Source of the DNA: Candidatus Scalindua japonica
Lineage (GTDB): Bacteria; Planctomycetota; Brocadiia; Brocadiales; Scalinduaceae
DNA: 64,000 nucleotides
Reading direction: 5' to 3'
Assembly: GCF_002443295.1 (NCBI RefSeq)
Contig: NZ_BAOS01000028.1
Location: 186,001-250,000, forward strand
Positions within the stretch are counted from its first letter, which is position 1. Each line of letters opens with the position of its first letter. Shown one piece after another: positions 54,877-63,312 of the stretch. The notes under the pieces were generated by a model. It saw nothing but the letters and a program-made list of their open reading frames with translations, searched no databases and was not told the origin of the DNA. The position numbers and the translations under genes were made by a program.

Positions 54877-55542
54877 TTAATCATAACGGACCTCTTCCAG
54901 ATTGGCTGCCTGATGGATGTCGCTTTTAATCCACAGGGTTTCAATAAACCGGGCCTTATGAAATACCGCGTCGGCAAGGTTGCAGTCCTCAAAAGTACAG
55001 CGAATAAAAGTTGCCGCCCTGAAAATAGCTTTTTGCAAACGGCACTTTGTAAACTGAGTATCAATGAAAACGGCAGATGGAAAGCGGACAAAGAAGTAGT
55101 CTTCCTGTTCAAACCGGCAGGCTTGCCACCAGGTACCGCTAAAGGAAATTTCACTAAAACTGGATTCTCTGAGCCTGCAGTCGTGGAATGTAGATAAACC
55201 GAAGGTGCTTAATTTTCCTGCGGATTTCTCAAACCTGCATCCTGAAAAATGGTTCTCAGTAATAAAGGAATCCTGGATCTGTAAATTTCCCCAATTACAC
55301 TCCTGGTAATAGCCTCTATCACAAAGGGTTTGATCGATTGCTATATTCTGAAAGCGGGTATTCCGGGCTCTGATAAAACGGCTACGTCCATCCAGTAGCT
55401 TAATTGACTGAACAGTGCTGTCGATCAGGCACCTGCCGGACATATCTTCCCTTTTCAAATCCCTGCCGGGAAGAGTCTCGTGGATGAGTACTTTTCTTTT
55501 TGAATTTTTCTGCATATTTTTTTCTGTTTCCGGCTTATGCAT
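54877..55542 (-). CDS. Pentapeptide-repeat protein
   Basis: This 221-residue protein consists mainly of imperfect A(D/N)LXX-type pentapeptides (SRFIRARNTRFQNIAI ... CRLQKAIFRAATFIRCTFEDCNLADAVF), which fold into a right-handed quadrilateral beta-helix. Roles of the family range from DNA mimicry to unknown. A basic N-terminal 25 residues precedes the repeats. It is 21 bases downstream of the aldo/keto reductase gene and probably in the same transcript. Confidence 0.82.
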   Translation of the reverse strand: MHKPETEKNMQKNSKRKVLIHETLPGRDLKREDMSGRCLIDSTVQSIKLLDGRSRFIRARNTRFQNIAIDQTLCDRGYYQECNWGNLQIQDSFITENHFSGCRFEKSAGKLSTFGLSTFHDCRLRESSFSEISFSGTWWQACRFEQEDYFFVRFPSAVFIDTQFTKCRLQKAIFRAATFIRCTFEDCNLADAVFHKARFIETLWIKSDIHQAANLEEVRYD

Positions 55543-55563
55543 TCAATTTAAATGTTTCTTCTT

Positions 55564-56397
55564 CTAGCCGGTAATAGTTTCTATTAATTTTACATCCTCT
55601 TCCTTGAGTTCAAAGTCCATTGTCTGAAGGTCTTCTTTCATGTGTTGCTCACTGCTTGTGCCTGTAAGGGGCGTTATTCCTGCCTGTATGGAAAATCGGA
55701 AGACTACCTGTTCCGGGGTTTTCCCCAATTTTCTGGAAATTGACTGAACTTCAGGATTCCGAAGAACAAAGGGGTTTGCAGTTAATAGCGAAAAGCCTTC
55801 ATACAGAATTCGGTTTGTTTTGCAAAATTCCCTGACTTCCGAGTCCCATCCCCGATTCGCAAAGCATCTGTTCTGAACTACCATAGGTTTGACTTCCGCT
55901 TTTTCAGTCAAGAGCTCCAACTGTACAATATTTACATTACTGATACCAATGTATTTTACTTTTCCGGTTTTGTAGAAATCTTCAATGGCACTCCAAACCT
56001 CCCAGTCCTCATTTCCCAGGATTGTTTGAGAGTATGGGCCATGCAGGAGATAAGAATCCAGATAATCGGTATGCAGGTTTTTGAATGTGCTTTCAATAGA
56101 TTGTTTCACTTGTATGGTAAGGTTTGCAGAAGGGTCATAAGGGATTCTGTGGTCATGTCCGCCAACCGGGGTAAATTTTGACTGGAGAAACAAACCCTTA
56201 CGGTTAATCCCTTTATCAGCTAATTTCAATAATGCATCACCCACAAGTTGTTCCTGATAATGTCTGGGTTGATTAGCGGTATCAATGGCAGAAAACCCTG
56301 CAGTAACCGCCCTTTCGACAAGATCTGCTGTGGCGTCTTCTTTCCATGCGGTACCATAGATAAATGAAGGGTATTTGTTGCTGTTTTCAGTAGCCAT
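55564..56397 (-). CDS. Aldo/keto reductase
   Basis: A 277-residue NAD(P)H-dependent TIM-barrel oxidoreductase. The catalytic tetrad is visible: D39 (AIDTANQP), Y47 (RHYQEQ), K near 74 (LQSKFTP) and H near 118 (SYLLHGP). ITPLTGTSSEQHMKEDL forms part of the cofactor-binding end. The substrate is not predictable. The upstream region to 56588 is AT-rich and divergent from the siroheme gene. Confidence 0.9.
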   Translation of the reverse strand: MATENSNKYPSFIYGTAWKEDATADLVERAVTAGFSAIDTANQPRHYQEQLVGDALLKLADKGINRKGLFLQSKFTPVGGHDHRIPYDPSANLTIQVKQSIESTFKNLHTDYLDSYLLHGPYSQTILGNEDWEVWSAIEDFYKTGKVKYIGISNVNIVQLELLTEKAEVKPMVVQNRCFANRGWDSEVREFCKTNRILYEGFSLLTANPFVLRNPEVQSISRKLGKTPEQVVFRFSIQAGITPLTGTSSEQHMKEDLQTMDFELKEEDVKLIETITG

Positions 56398-56588
56398 CTT
56401 TTCTCCTTCCGAATTTTCTGATTATTACATTATTGCCTGAGTTGAACAATTCTTAACCAGAATATGCGGGGCTGTTTTTTAGACAACCTTTATCTCTTTT
56501 TTTATTTGGTTGCGATTCTGTCATACTACAGTTATATATAATATACAGAACAATTCAAGCAGGGATTTTAAAATAGAAGGTTTTATGC

Positions 56589-57212
56589 ATGTCAAAATAT
56601 TATCCAATACATCTGGATGTTAGAGGTAAAAAATGCGTAATTATCGGTGGCGGGAAGGTCGCGTACCGTAAAGCGTGTAAATTAAAAGAGTCTGGTGCTG
56701 ACGTTGTAGTGATCAGTCCCGAAGTCTGTTCTGAAATGGCTGGCGAAGAAGGGCTTATTCTGATTAAGAAAGAGTATGAAAAGGGTATTATAGATGGTGC
56801 TTTGCTGGTTATTGCCGCAACGGATAATGAGGCAGTTAATAAAAAAGTAACGCTGGATGCAGAGAAGAGGGGCATAATGATAAATGTGGTTGATTATCCT
56901 GAACGCTGCTCTTTTGTTGTTCCTTCAACAATAGAAAGGGGAGATCTCTGTATAAGTATTTCAACCGGAGGTGCAAGCCCTGCTGTTGCTAAGAGGATTA
57001 GAGAAGAACTGGAGGCGGTCTTTGGAAAAGAGTACGAGGAATACCTGGATTTGTTGACTAAAATGCGAAGCTTAGCTATGTCCACTGTAGAAGATGGTGC
57101 AAAACGCAGAAAAATACTCCAGCGTCTGGCTAAAAAAGATATTTTTGATATGGTGAAAGATCAGGGAGTTGAAAGTGTTGAGGTAAAAATGAGAGGAATT
57201 ATTTCTGGGTAA
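56589..57212 (+). CDS. Precorrin-2 dehydrogenase / sirohydrochlorin ferrochelatase
   Basis: This 207-residue Met8p/CysG-N-type enzyme converts precorrin-2 to sirohydrochlorin (NAD+-dependent) and may insert iron to give siroheme. The Rossmann loop is VIIGGGKVAYRKA; the catalytic aspartate region is NVVDYPERCSFVVPSTIERGDL; SISTGGASPAVAKRIREELE is the dimer signature. The next gene is a siroheme-type sulfite reductase, so it likely supplies that cofactor. The methyltransferase half (CysG-C) is not fused and must be elsewhere. Confidence 0.93.
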   Translation: MSKYYPIHLDVRGKKCVIIGGGKVAYRKACKLKESGADVVVISPEVCSEMAGEEGLILIKKEYEKGIIDGALLVIAATDNEAVNKKVTLDAEKRGIMINVVDYPERCSFVVPSTIERGDLCISISTGGASPAVAKRIREELEAVFGKEYEEYLDLLTKMRSLAMSTVEDGAKRRKILQRLAKKDIFDMVKDQGVESVEVKMRGIISG

Positions 57213-57477
57213 AATAAAGCTTGGATTATTGTAAAAGGATTTTTAGAATCAGGTTCTACGGTTTGCCGTGTTTAGTTAGCGTCTTTTTTTGTTTCGTTCT
57301 GGGAGGTTGTTTCGCCCACTATAACAAAACACGCTTTCTGGTTTTTACGATACAATCGTTTCTCTGTATACGAGAATTTTTCTGCTTGAAACAATTCTTT
57401 ATCAGTGATAACATGAAACCTCGCAAAAAATTAAGATTTTTTTATAAACTATACTATTTGTAAGGCTTAAGGAGCAT

Positions 57478-58371
57478 TTGATGTCTGAGAAGAAGAGTGC
57501 GGGAAGAGTTGATTTAAATGAATTGAAAACCGGTGGCTTTATTAAGCAGAACCAGAAAGACCTGTTTACCGTCCGTTTAAGAGTTCCGGGAGGAAGACTG
57601 GATGTCGATAAGATGGCCAAGATTGCGGCAGTTGCTAAAAAATATAGCAAAATGGGTTACTGTCACCTTAGCTTCAGGCAGTCGGTTGAAATAATTGGTG
57701 TGCATATAGATGATTTTGATGCCGCGGTAAAAGAGCTGGCCGCATTCGGCCAGCCAATAGCATCTTGTGGTCCCAGGATCCGTGTTCCGACAGCTTGTGG
57801 CGGCAACGAATATAACCCTAACGGTGTTATGGATGCACAGAAAAAGGCACTTGAGGTAGATGAAAAGCTTTTTGGTACAAACTGCCCCCATAAATTCAAA
57901 ATCTCATTTTCGGCATGTCCGATCGACTGTGCCAGAACAAGAGGAATGGATTTAGGGTTTCAAGGCGTTGTAGATCCGAATTATGAGGATGATCCGTGTA
58001 CGGGTTGTACTCTATGTGAAAAGGCGTGTCTGGAAGGAGCGATAATTTCGGATGAAGATGGAAAGCCGGTTTTTGATAGAGAAAAATGTGTATTTTGTGG
58101 CGATTGCATAAAGGCGTGTCCTACTGATGCGTGGACTCCAAAACGAAAAGGATGGGCCGTTCGCGCAGGAGGAAAACATGGAAGGCATCCAAGAAAGGCA
58201 GATAATATTATGCTGTTCCTGCCGGATGAAAAGGTGTTGGATTTTATCAGCAAGACGGTAGAGTGGTATAACGCGAATGGTAAAAGAGGGGAGAGGATCG
58301 GGACAACTTTTGACCGTGTCGGGGTAGAAAAATACAAAGAAGAAGTTGCGCATTCTTTTATCGAAAACTAA
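57478..58371 (+). CDS. Siroheme sulfite/nitrite-reductase-like protein with two ferredoxin clusters
   Basis: A 297-residue low-molecular-weight Dsr/Asr-type protein. A ferrodoxin-like N-terminal half (GYCHLSFRQSVEIIGV) leads to the siroheme region: C106 in TACGGNEYNPNG, C135, then FSAC146PIDC150. Two [4Fe-4S] clusters follow at C173-x2-C-x2-C-x3-C183 and C203-x2-C-x2-C-x3-C213. The usual C-x5-C partner of C106 is not a cysteine (N112), perhaps a subfamily trait. It likely reduces sulfite or a related oxyanion. AAGGAG precedes the ATG. It heads a run with DsrE, JAMM and TusA genes. Confidence 0.85.
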   Translation: MMSEKKSAGRVDLNELKTGGFIKQNQKDLFTVRLRVPGGRLDVDKMAKIAAVAKKYSKMGYCHLSFRQSVEIIGVHIDDFDAAVKELAAFGQPIASCGPRIRVPTACGGNEYNPNGVMDAQKKALEVDEKLFGTNCPHKFKISFSACPIDCARTRGMDLGFQGVVDPNYEDDPCTGCTLCEKACLEGAIISDEDGKPVFDREKCVFCGDCIKACPTDAWTPKRKGWAVRAGGKHGRHPRKADNIMLFLPDEKVLDFISKTVEWYNANGKRGERIGTTFDRVGVEKYKEEVAHSFIEN

Positions 58372-58788
58372 ATGAAAGAGAAAAAATTTATACTATTTCT
58401 GCATACTGGCAATTATGAAAAGCTATATCAGGCGGTGATGCTCGCTATAACTGCCGCTTCTATGGGGAGTAAAGTTTACATCTTTTTATTCTTCTGGGCT
58501 TTAAAGAAATTTGCGACAGATAAGATAGATGTTATCGATTTTCCTGAAGGGATGAGTGATGAAGACAGGCATCTGTTAGCGTCTGTACCGCAGGGACAGT
58601 CAGATATGCTGAAAGGGTTATTGAGTGAAGTTGGCCAGATGGGGAATCTGGAAATTTATGCATGCAGCGGTGCAGTAAAATTAATGGGATTGGACGAAGA
58701 GCTGGTAAAAAGCAAGGTCGATGATATTTTAGGATTACCGACGATGCTGAAAATGACTGAAGGCGCTGAAACTCAGTTGTTTATTTAA
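58372..58788 (+). CDS. DsrE/DsrF-like sulfur-transfer protein
   Basis: A 138-residue single-domain protein of the DsrE/F/peroxiredoxin-like fold (FILFLHTGNYEKLYQAVMLAITAASMGSKVYIFLFF). A conserved-position cysteine C98 lies in EIYACSGAVKLMGL and could carry a persulfide. Its ATG follows the stop of the sulfite reductase gene with no gap, so the two are coupled. It would pass sulfur between partners such as TusA (inference from family). Confidence 0.85.
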   Translation: MKEKKFILFLHTGNYEKLYQAVMLAITAASMGSKVYIFLFFWALKKFATDKIDVIDFPEGMSDEDRHLLASVPQGQSDMLKGLLSEVGQMGNLEIYACSGAVKLMGLDEELVKSKVDDILGLPTMLKMTEGAETQLFI

Positions 58789-58821
58789 CGTTGTCAGTAG
58801 GCTGATATTTTAAAGGTAATT

Positions 58822-59493
58822 GTGATTCATATTAATCAGCATTTAGTCAACAGGATGCTAAAAGAGGCAAAAACTGCCTACCCTCATGAATGTTGCGGTT
58901 TGCTTGTTGGTACAATTAGAGATTCCGAGAAAACAGTACATGAGGTTTATCCGGTTGAAAATAAGAATAAGGTAAGGGCCGCTGATCGGTATGAAATAGA
59001 CCCTATAGAGTTTGATAGAATAGATCGGGAAGCTACAAAAAAAGGATGGAATATAACGGGTATCTATCATTCGCATCCTGATCACCCGGCTGAGCCTTCT
59101 GCGTTTGATAAAGAATGTGCGTGTGTATGGACTGAGTATTCATATATTATCATATCCGTTAAGGACGGTGTGGATGACGAATTGAGGTGTTGGCGCTTTG
59201 ATTCCGTAAAGCAGGATATTGAAGAGGTAGAGGTGAAGATAAACAGGCGCGACTTTATCATAGGCATGTCGTTTATCGCATTCAGCTTTGTCGTTTATTT
59301 CAGTTTGTTCCTCATTCCGCTTTTTCCTTTATCAAAGAAATCAATGGTAGGCGCCGCAACTATAGGCTATCTGTTTAACTGGTGTTTGACCGGGATAGGT
59401 GTGTTTTTTGCAGGTAAAGAAGGCTATGCGCTTTTGATGGAAAAATTTTTAAAAGGTTTTTTTAGAAAAATGATAGGTAAAAAAGAAAAATGA
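58822..59493 (+). CDS. JAMM (Mov34/MPN) metallopeptidase domain fused to a membrane anchor
   Basis: This 223-residue protein has an N-terminal JAB/JAMM domain with the complete zinc site: E23 (PHECCGLLVG), H83-S-H85 and S93-x2-D96 (HSHPDHPAEPSAFD). A second part (about 145-205) holds two hydrophobic helices and a basic tail. Bacterial JAMM peptidases trim ubiquitin-like sulfur carriers (ThiS/CysO/HcyS types), so a sulfur role fits, but no such carrier gene is visible here. Start GTG at 58822 with AAAGG upstream. It overlaps tusA by 4 bases. Confidence 0.88.
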   Translation: MIHINQHLVNRMLKEAKTAYPHECCGLLVGTIRDSEKTVHEVYPVENKNKVRAADRYEIDPIEFDRIDREATKKGWNITGIYHSHPDHPAEPSAFDKECACVWTEYSYIIISVKDGVDDELRCWRFDSVKQDIEEVEVKINRRDFIIGMSFIAFSFVVYFSLFLIPLFPLSKKSMVGAATIGYLFNWCLTGIGVFFAGKEGYALLMEKFLKGFFRKMIGKKEK

Positions 59494-59729
59494 GTGAAAC
59501 CGATGCAGATGAAAAAATTGATTTAAGAGGGGTTCTTTGCCCGATTAATTTTGTTAAGACAAAATTAAAGCTGGAGATGATGGAAGGTGGACAAATTCTG
59601 GAAATAGCCCTGGATGATGGAGAGCCGATGAGAAACGTCCCGCGAAGTGTAAAAGAGGAGGGACACAAGGTTGTGAAGGTTGAGAAGGTCGATGACGGAT
59701 ACAAGATATTTGTAGAAAAAAGCACTTAA
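59490..59729 (+). CDS. tusA: TusA-family sulfur carrier
   Basis: This 79-residue protein has the TusA/SirA fold: IDLRGVLCPINFVKTKLKLE, with the persulfide-carrying cysteine C17 in a CPxN (usually CPxP) motif, and the later GGQILEIALDDGEP. It relays sulfur to acceptors. It overlaps the JAMM gene (ATGA) and closes the sulfur operon. Confidence 0.88.
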   Translation: MSETDADEKIDLRGVLCPINFVKTKLKLEMMEGGQILEIALDDGEPMRNVPRSVKEEGHKVVKVEKVDDGYKIFVEKST

Positions 59730-60137
59730 TTTTTTTATGCTGATTTTGTCGACAGGTGAAAATCAGTTGCGCTTATTAATTCATCTTTTTTTTATAAGTT
59801 AATTAAACATGGTTTGTTTGTCACCAGAGAATTTACGATCATTATATGTATCTTTAAAAAAAAGAGTTGGGTGCTTTGTCTCTTTGTCTGTAACATAAAA
59901 TAATCTGCCTGAAAGTTGAGATTCGTTGAGCTTTTAAGACCTTTTGTTTAAAATTAAATGTTGCGTTTATGACGAATTATTGTTAGTATGTTCGCGTTTG
60001 AAAGTCGGTTGGTTTTTTCTGAAAGATTGTACTTATATTTTATAGTTCCCTGAATTACTGACTAGTTGTTATTGTCATGTGAATCTGAGGAAAATTAAAG
60101 TAGTTGAATTGTATCATCAATAATGGGGGTCTGAAAC
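59730..60137. other. Intergenic region before the Rieske operon
   Basis: About 400 AT-rich bases separating the sulfur operon from the bc-type operon. It has T-rich runs (59729-59800) that may end the sulfur transcript; no clear hairpin, ORF or consensus promoter could be placed. Confidence 0.4.
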
Positions 60138-60650
60138 ATGGCTAGTGATGTAAAAGAAAAAGAAGCTTCCCGTGGTAATTTGTATACGTCCAAGAGAGAT
60201 TTTTTTACCTTGGCAGGCTGGGCAGCGTTTCTGGTAACCGGGCTTGTTTACACTTTGAAATTGTTTGGGCCAAAAAACATCGGTGGGTTTTTCTTTCCCA
60301 CGGTTCTTTTTGAGCCTTCTCCTGTCTTTTCTGTCGGGTTACCGATGGACTATGCACCAGGTACGGTAACAACGCTGAAGGCAAGGAAGGTTTTTATCAT
60401 TCGAGAAGGCAACAGTTTTAAGGCGATATCGGTAATATGTCAGCACCTTGGTTGTGCGGTGCATTGGACAAAGGATAAGAATATATTCGAATGTCCGTGT
60501 CACGGAAGTAAATACTATAAAAACGGAGTAAATTTTGCCGGACCGGCACCCAGGCCGTTATTCCATTATGAGGTTAGCCTTTCTGATGAAGGCAAGTTGG
60601 TTGTAAATACAGAGAAAATAGTACCTATAAATACTGAGTTGGTTGTTTAA
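60138..60650 (+). CDS. Rieske iron-sulfur protein of a bc-type complex
   Basis: This 170-residue protein has an N-terminal membrane anchor (about 23-42) and a Rieske [2Fe-2S] domain with C101-x-H103-x2-C106 (CQHLGC) and C119-x-C121-H122 (CPCHG). It takes electrons from quinol at the cytochrome b Qo site. The genes that follow encode the other parts of the complex. It is the first gene of the operon. Confidence 0.94.
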   Translation: MASDVKEKEASRGNLYTSKRDFFTLAGWAAFLVTGLVYTLKLFGPKNIGGFFFPTVLFEPSPVFSVGLPMDYAPGTVTTLKARKVFIIREGNSFKAISVICQHLGCAVHWTKDKNIFECPCHGSKYYKNGVNFAGPAPRPLFHYEVSLSDEGKLVVNTEKIVPINTELVV

Positions 60651-60696
60651 TTGTCTAAAGTTCGTGCTAATGTAAATTTTTGCGAAAGGCATGTAG

Positions 60697-62463
60697 ATGA
60701 GTCAGACAGAAGATTCTGGGCAGGGGACACGAGTTTCCCTTGAATTAGATTGGTTAAAAGAAAATATACGTTGTCAACATCGCTGTCCGGCACATATGGA
60801 TATTCCTGGTTACATACGCCTGATAAGTCAGGGTAAGTACGAGGACTCCTACAAATTAATGCTGGAAACTAACCCCTTTCCCACCGTTTGTGGATATGTT
60901 TGTCCGCGCCCCTGTGAGTCTAAGTGTAAACGTGGTGATTTTGACAAACCGGTATCAATAGATAACCTGAAAAGGTTTGTTACGGATTATATATATAAAA
61001 ACAGGATTAAAGTTCCTGCCCCCAGGATAGAAAAGAGAGCTGAAAAAATTGCTGTTATCGGTGCGGGTCCTGCCGGATTAACAGCAGCAAATGACCTTGC
61101 CGGGATGGGTTATCAGGTGACTGTTTTTGAAAAAGAGTCCAGGGTTGGGGGGATGATGATGTGGGCAATACCATCTTACAGGCTTCCGCGTGAGCAGATA
61201 ATGTTTGATGTGAGCAATATAGAGGCCAGGGGAGTTGAGATTAAGTTAAATACGCATTTTGCAAGTCCCGATATGACGATATCAGGTCTTCTGGAAGGTG
61301 GATATAAAGCTGTTTTTATAGCTGTTGGTGCACAGAGAGGGCGGAAGCTTGAGGTTTCCGGAGAAGAGGGTACAGAGGGGGTCATGGATTGTCTTGATTT
61401 TCTAAAGGATGTGAGTGCTGGTGATTTGAAAAGCCCGGGTAAAACAGTAGCAGTGATTGGGGGTGGTAACTCAGCGGTGGATGCTGCGAGAACGGCTAAA
61501 AGGATAACGCCTGATGTTCACATCGTTTACAGAAGGACTAGAAATGAGATGCCGGCTCTTAAACATGAGATTGAAGAAGCGGAGCTTGAAGGCATCAGCT
61601 TTCATTATCTGGTGGCTCCTGTGAAAGTTCTTGTTGAAAATGGAAAGGCTAAGGGGCTTGAATGTGTAAAAATGGAATTGGGAGAGCCTGACAGTAGTGG
61701 GAGGCGAAGGCCTCAACCTATTCCTGATTCAGAATTTGTAATTGATACAGATTGTATAATAACGGCGCTTAGTCAAGAGGCAGATCTCGAATTTCTAGGT
61801 GATGACAGTGGGTTAGAGGCGACCAAATGGGGAACCCTTGTAGTGGATGATGGTCTGAAGACCGGTATAGAAGGTGTATTTGCGGGTGGTGATGTAGCTA
61901 TGGGGCCAAGTACTATTATCGAATGTATTGCTCAGGGGCATCTGGCGTCTAAATCAATCGATTGTTACATAAGAGGAGAGGGCTTTGAGGAGACCAAAGA
62001 TAAAGCCTGGGTTACTCTTATAGAAGGAGATTATATCCAGGAGAGGGAAAGTAATTTTGATAGTACGCCTCGCGAAGAAATGGCGACCATACCTAAGTCC
62101 AGAAGAGGTTCATTTGACCTGGTTGAGCTTGGCTTCATGGAATCGCAAGCCAGGTTAGAGGCTGATCGGTGCTTGAAGTGTGATCTGAGTATCAACGTTG
62201 TGGCTGATGATTGCATACTTTGTGGCAGGTGCAGTAGTGTTTGTCCTGTTGATGCACTGGAACAGGTTGATGCAGATACGGGAGGTGATCATAAGCCACA
62301 TGTTAGTAAAGACGGGGTTGTGATAAGGCATACAGATATGTGTATCAGATGTGGAAATTGCAAAGATTGTCCGGTGGATGCAATTAATATGAAGCGTGTA
62401 TTCTGGGAGCCTAATGAAGAAATTAATAAATCGCATAAAGCACAAGTAGTGAGTAGTGATTAG
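60697..62463 (+). CDS. GltD-like FAD/NAD(P)-oxidoreductase with C-terminal ferredoxin domain
   Basis: A 588-residue flavo-iron-sulfur protein. N-terminal cysteines (C26, C30, C65, C69, C73, C77) match the Fe-S domain of glutamate synthase small subunits. FAD binds at GAGPAGL (122-128) and NAD(P)H near residue 252 (VIGGGNSAVDAARTAKR). The C-terminus adds two [4Fe-4S] sites, CILCGRCSSVCPV and CIRCGNCKDCPV; the second is one residue shorter than the norm. It lies between Rieske and cytochrome b genes, so it probably couples quinone and NAD(P)H chemistry, as proposed for anammox bc complexes. Confidence 0.9.
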   Translation: MSQTEDSGQGTRVSLELDWLKENIRCQHRCPAHMDIPGYIRLISQGKYEDSYKLMLETNPFPTVCGYVCPRPCESKCKRGDFDKPVSIDNLKRFVTDYIYKNRIKVPAPRIEKRAEKIAVIGAGPAGLTAANDLAGMGYQVTVFEKESRVGGMMMWAIPSYRLPREQIMFDVSNIEARGVEIKLNTHFASPDMTISGLLEGGYKAVFIAVGAQRGRKLEVSGEEGTEGVMDCLDFLKDVSAGDLKSPGKTVAVIGGGNSAVDAARTAKRITPDVHIVYRRTRNEMPALKHEIEEAELEGISFHYLVAPVKVLVENGKAKGLECVKMELGEPDSSGRRRPQPIPDSEFVIDTDCIITALSQEADLEFLGDDSGLEATKWGTLVVDDGLKTGIEGVFAGGDVAMGPSTIIECIAQGHLASKSIDCYIRGEGFEETKDKAWVTLIEGDYIQERESNFDSTPREEMATIPKSRRGSFDLVELGFMESQARLEADRCLKCDLSINVVADDCILCGRCSSVCPVDALEQVDADTGGDHKPHVSKDGVVIRHTDMCIRCGNCKDCPVDAINMKRVFWEPNEEINKSHKAQVVSSD

Positions 62464-62521
62464 GGCGTTAGGATAGTGATGTGGGTTTGTTTATAAGTGA
62501 TATTTAGAAGGGGACGCTTAA

Positions 62522-63292
62522 ATGAATTTAATCTTATTTTTGATCAGGAAGCTTACAGAAACTGAGGTATGGAAATCTGTATTTCGCCATGGTTATAAGG
62601 ATACCCCCAGGAACAGGGCGCTTCAGACTATAAGTAATGTATGGTTGCATTTGCATCCTGTAAAGGTTCCAAAGCACGCTGTTAAGATTCGGTATACATG
62701 GTGTCTTGGCGGGCTGACATTCTTTATTTTCCTTTATTTAACAGTGACGGGTGTCCTGTTAATGTTTTATTATGTTCCGGATGTTAATCGGGCATATGCA
62801 GATATGATTGATCTGATGTATGTTGTCCCTCTGGGGAGGCTCTTGAGAACATCACATCGATGGGCAGGACATGCTATGGTCATAACAGTTTGCTTTCATA
62901 TGTTGAGGGTGTTTCTTACAGGTTCTTATAAGGCCCCGCGACAATTTAACTGGGTATTAGGTGTACTGTTATTGGTTTTGACCTTTCTGCTTAGTTTTAC
63001 CGGATACCTGTTGCCATGGGATCAGCTTGGATACTGGGCAATAATGGTTGGAACAAATATGGGCGCTGCAACCCCGGTTATGGGTTATCAGGGTCCTTTT
63101 GCTGATCTATTAGGTGTGAAGATTAATAACGATGTTCGTTTTGCTCTCCTGGGTGGTACGCAAATTGATGCTCCGTCATTACTGCGGGCATACGTGTGGC
63201 ATTGCATAGGAATACCAATAATAGCGGGAGCGTTGATGATCCTACATTTTTGGCGTGTTAGAAAAGACGGTGGTATTTCAGGGCCTCTATAA
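62522..63292 (+). CDS. Cytochrome b, N-terminal (b6-type) subunit
   Basis: A 256-residue quinol-oxidising diheme membrane protein with four core helices. Heme ligands are H112 and H126 (SHRWAGH...FHMLR) on one helix and H227 and H242 (VWHCIG...LHFWR) on another, the 14-residue b6-like spacing. PWDQLGYWA marks the Qo region. The split from subunit IV is as in b6f-type and many anaerobe bc complexes. It follows the flavoprotein gene by 58 bases. Confidence 0.94.
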   Translation: MNLILFLIRKLTETEVWKSVFRHGYKDTPRNRALQTISNVWLHLHPVKVPKHAVKIRYTWCLGGLTFFIFLYLTVTGVLLMFYYVPDVNRAYADMIDLMYVVPLGRLLRTSHRWAGHAMVITVCFHMLRVFLTGSYKAPRQFNWVLGVLLLVLTFLLSFTGYLLPWDQLGYWAIMVGTNMGAATPVMGYQGPFADLLGVKINNDVRFALLGGTQIDAPSLLRAYVWHCIGIPIIAGALMILHFWRVRKDGGISGPL

Positions 63293-63312
63293 ATAGTTGG
63301 GAGAATTTATTT

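Noticed and set aside
57221-57463. 80-codon ORF with a lipobox-like LGGC
   Set aside because: TTG start without a ribosome site, aromatic/Cys-rich AT-driven composition, and it sits in the leader of the sulfite reductase gene.
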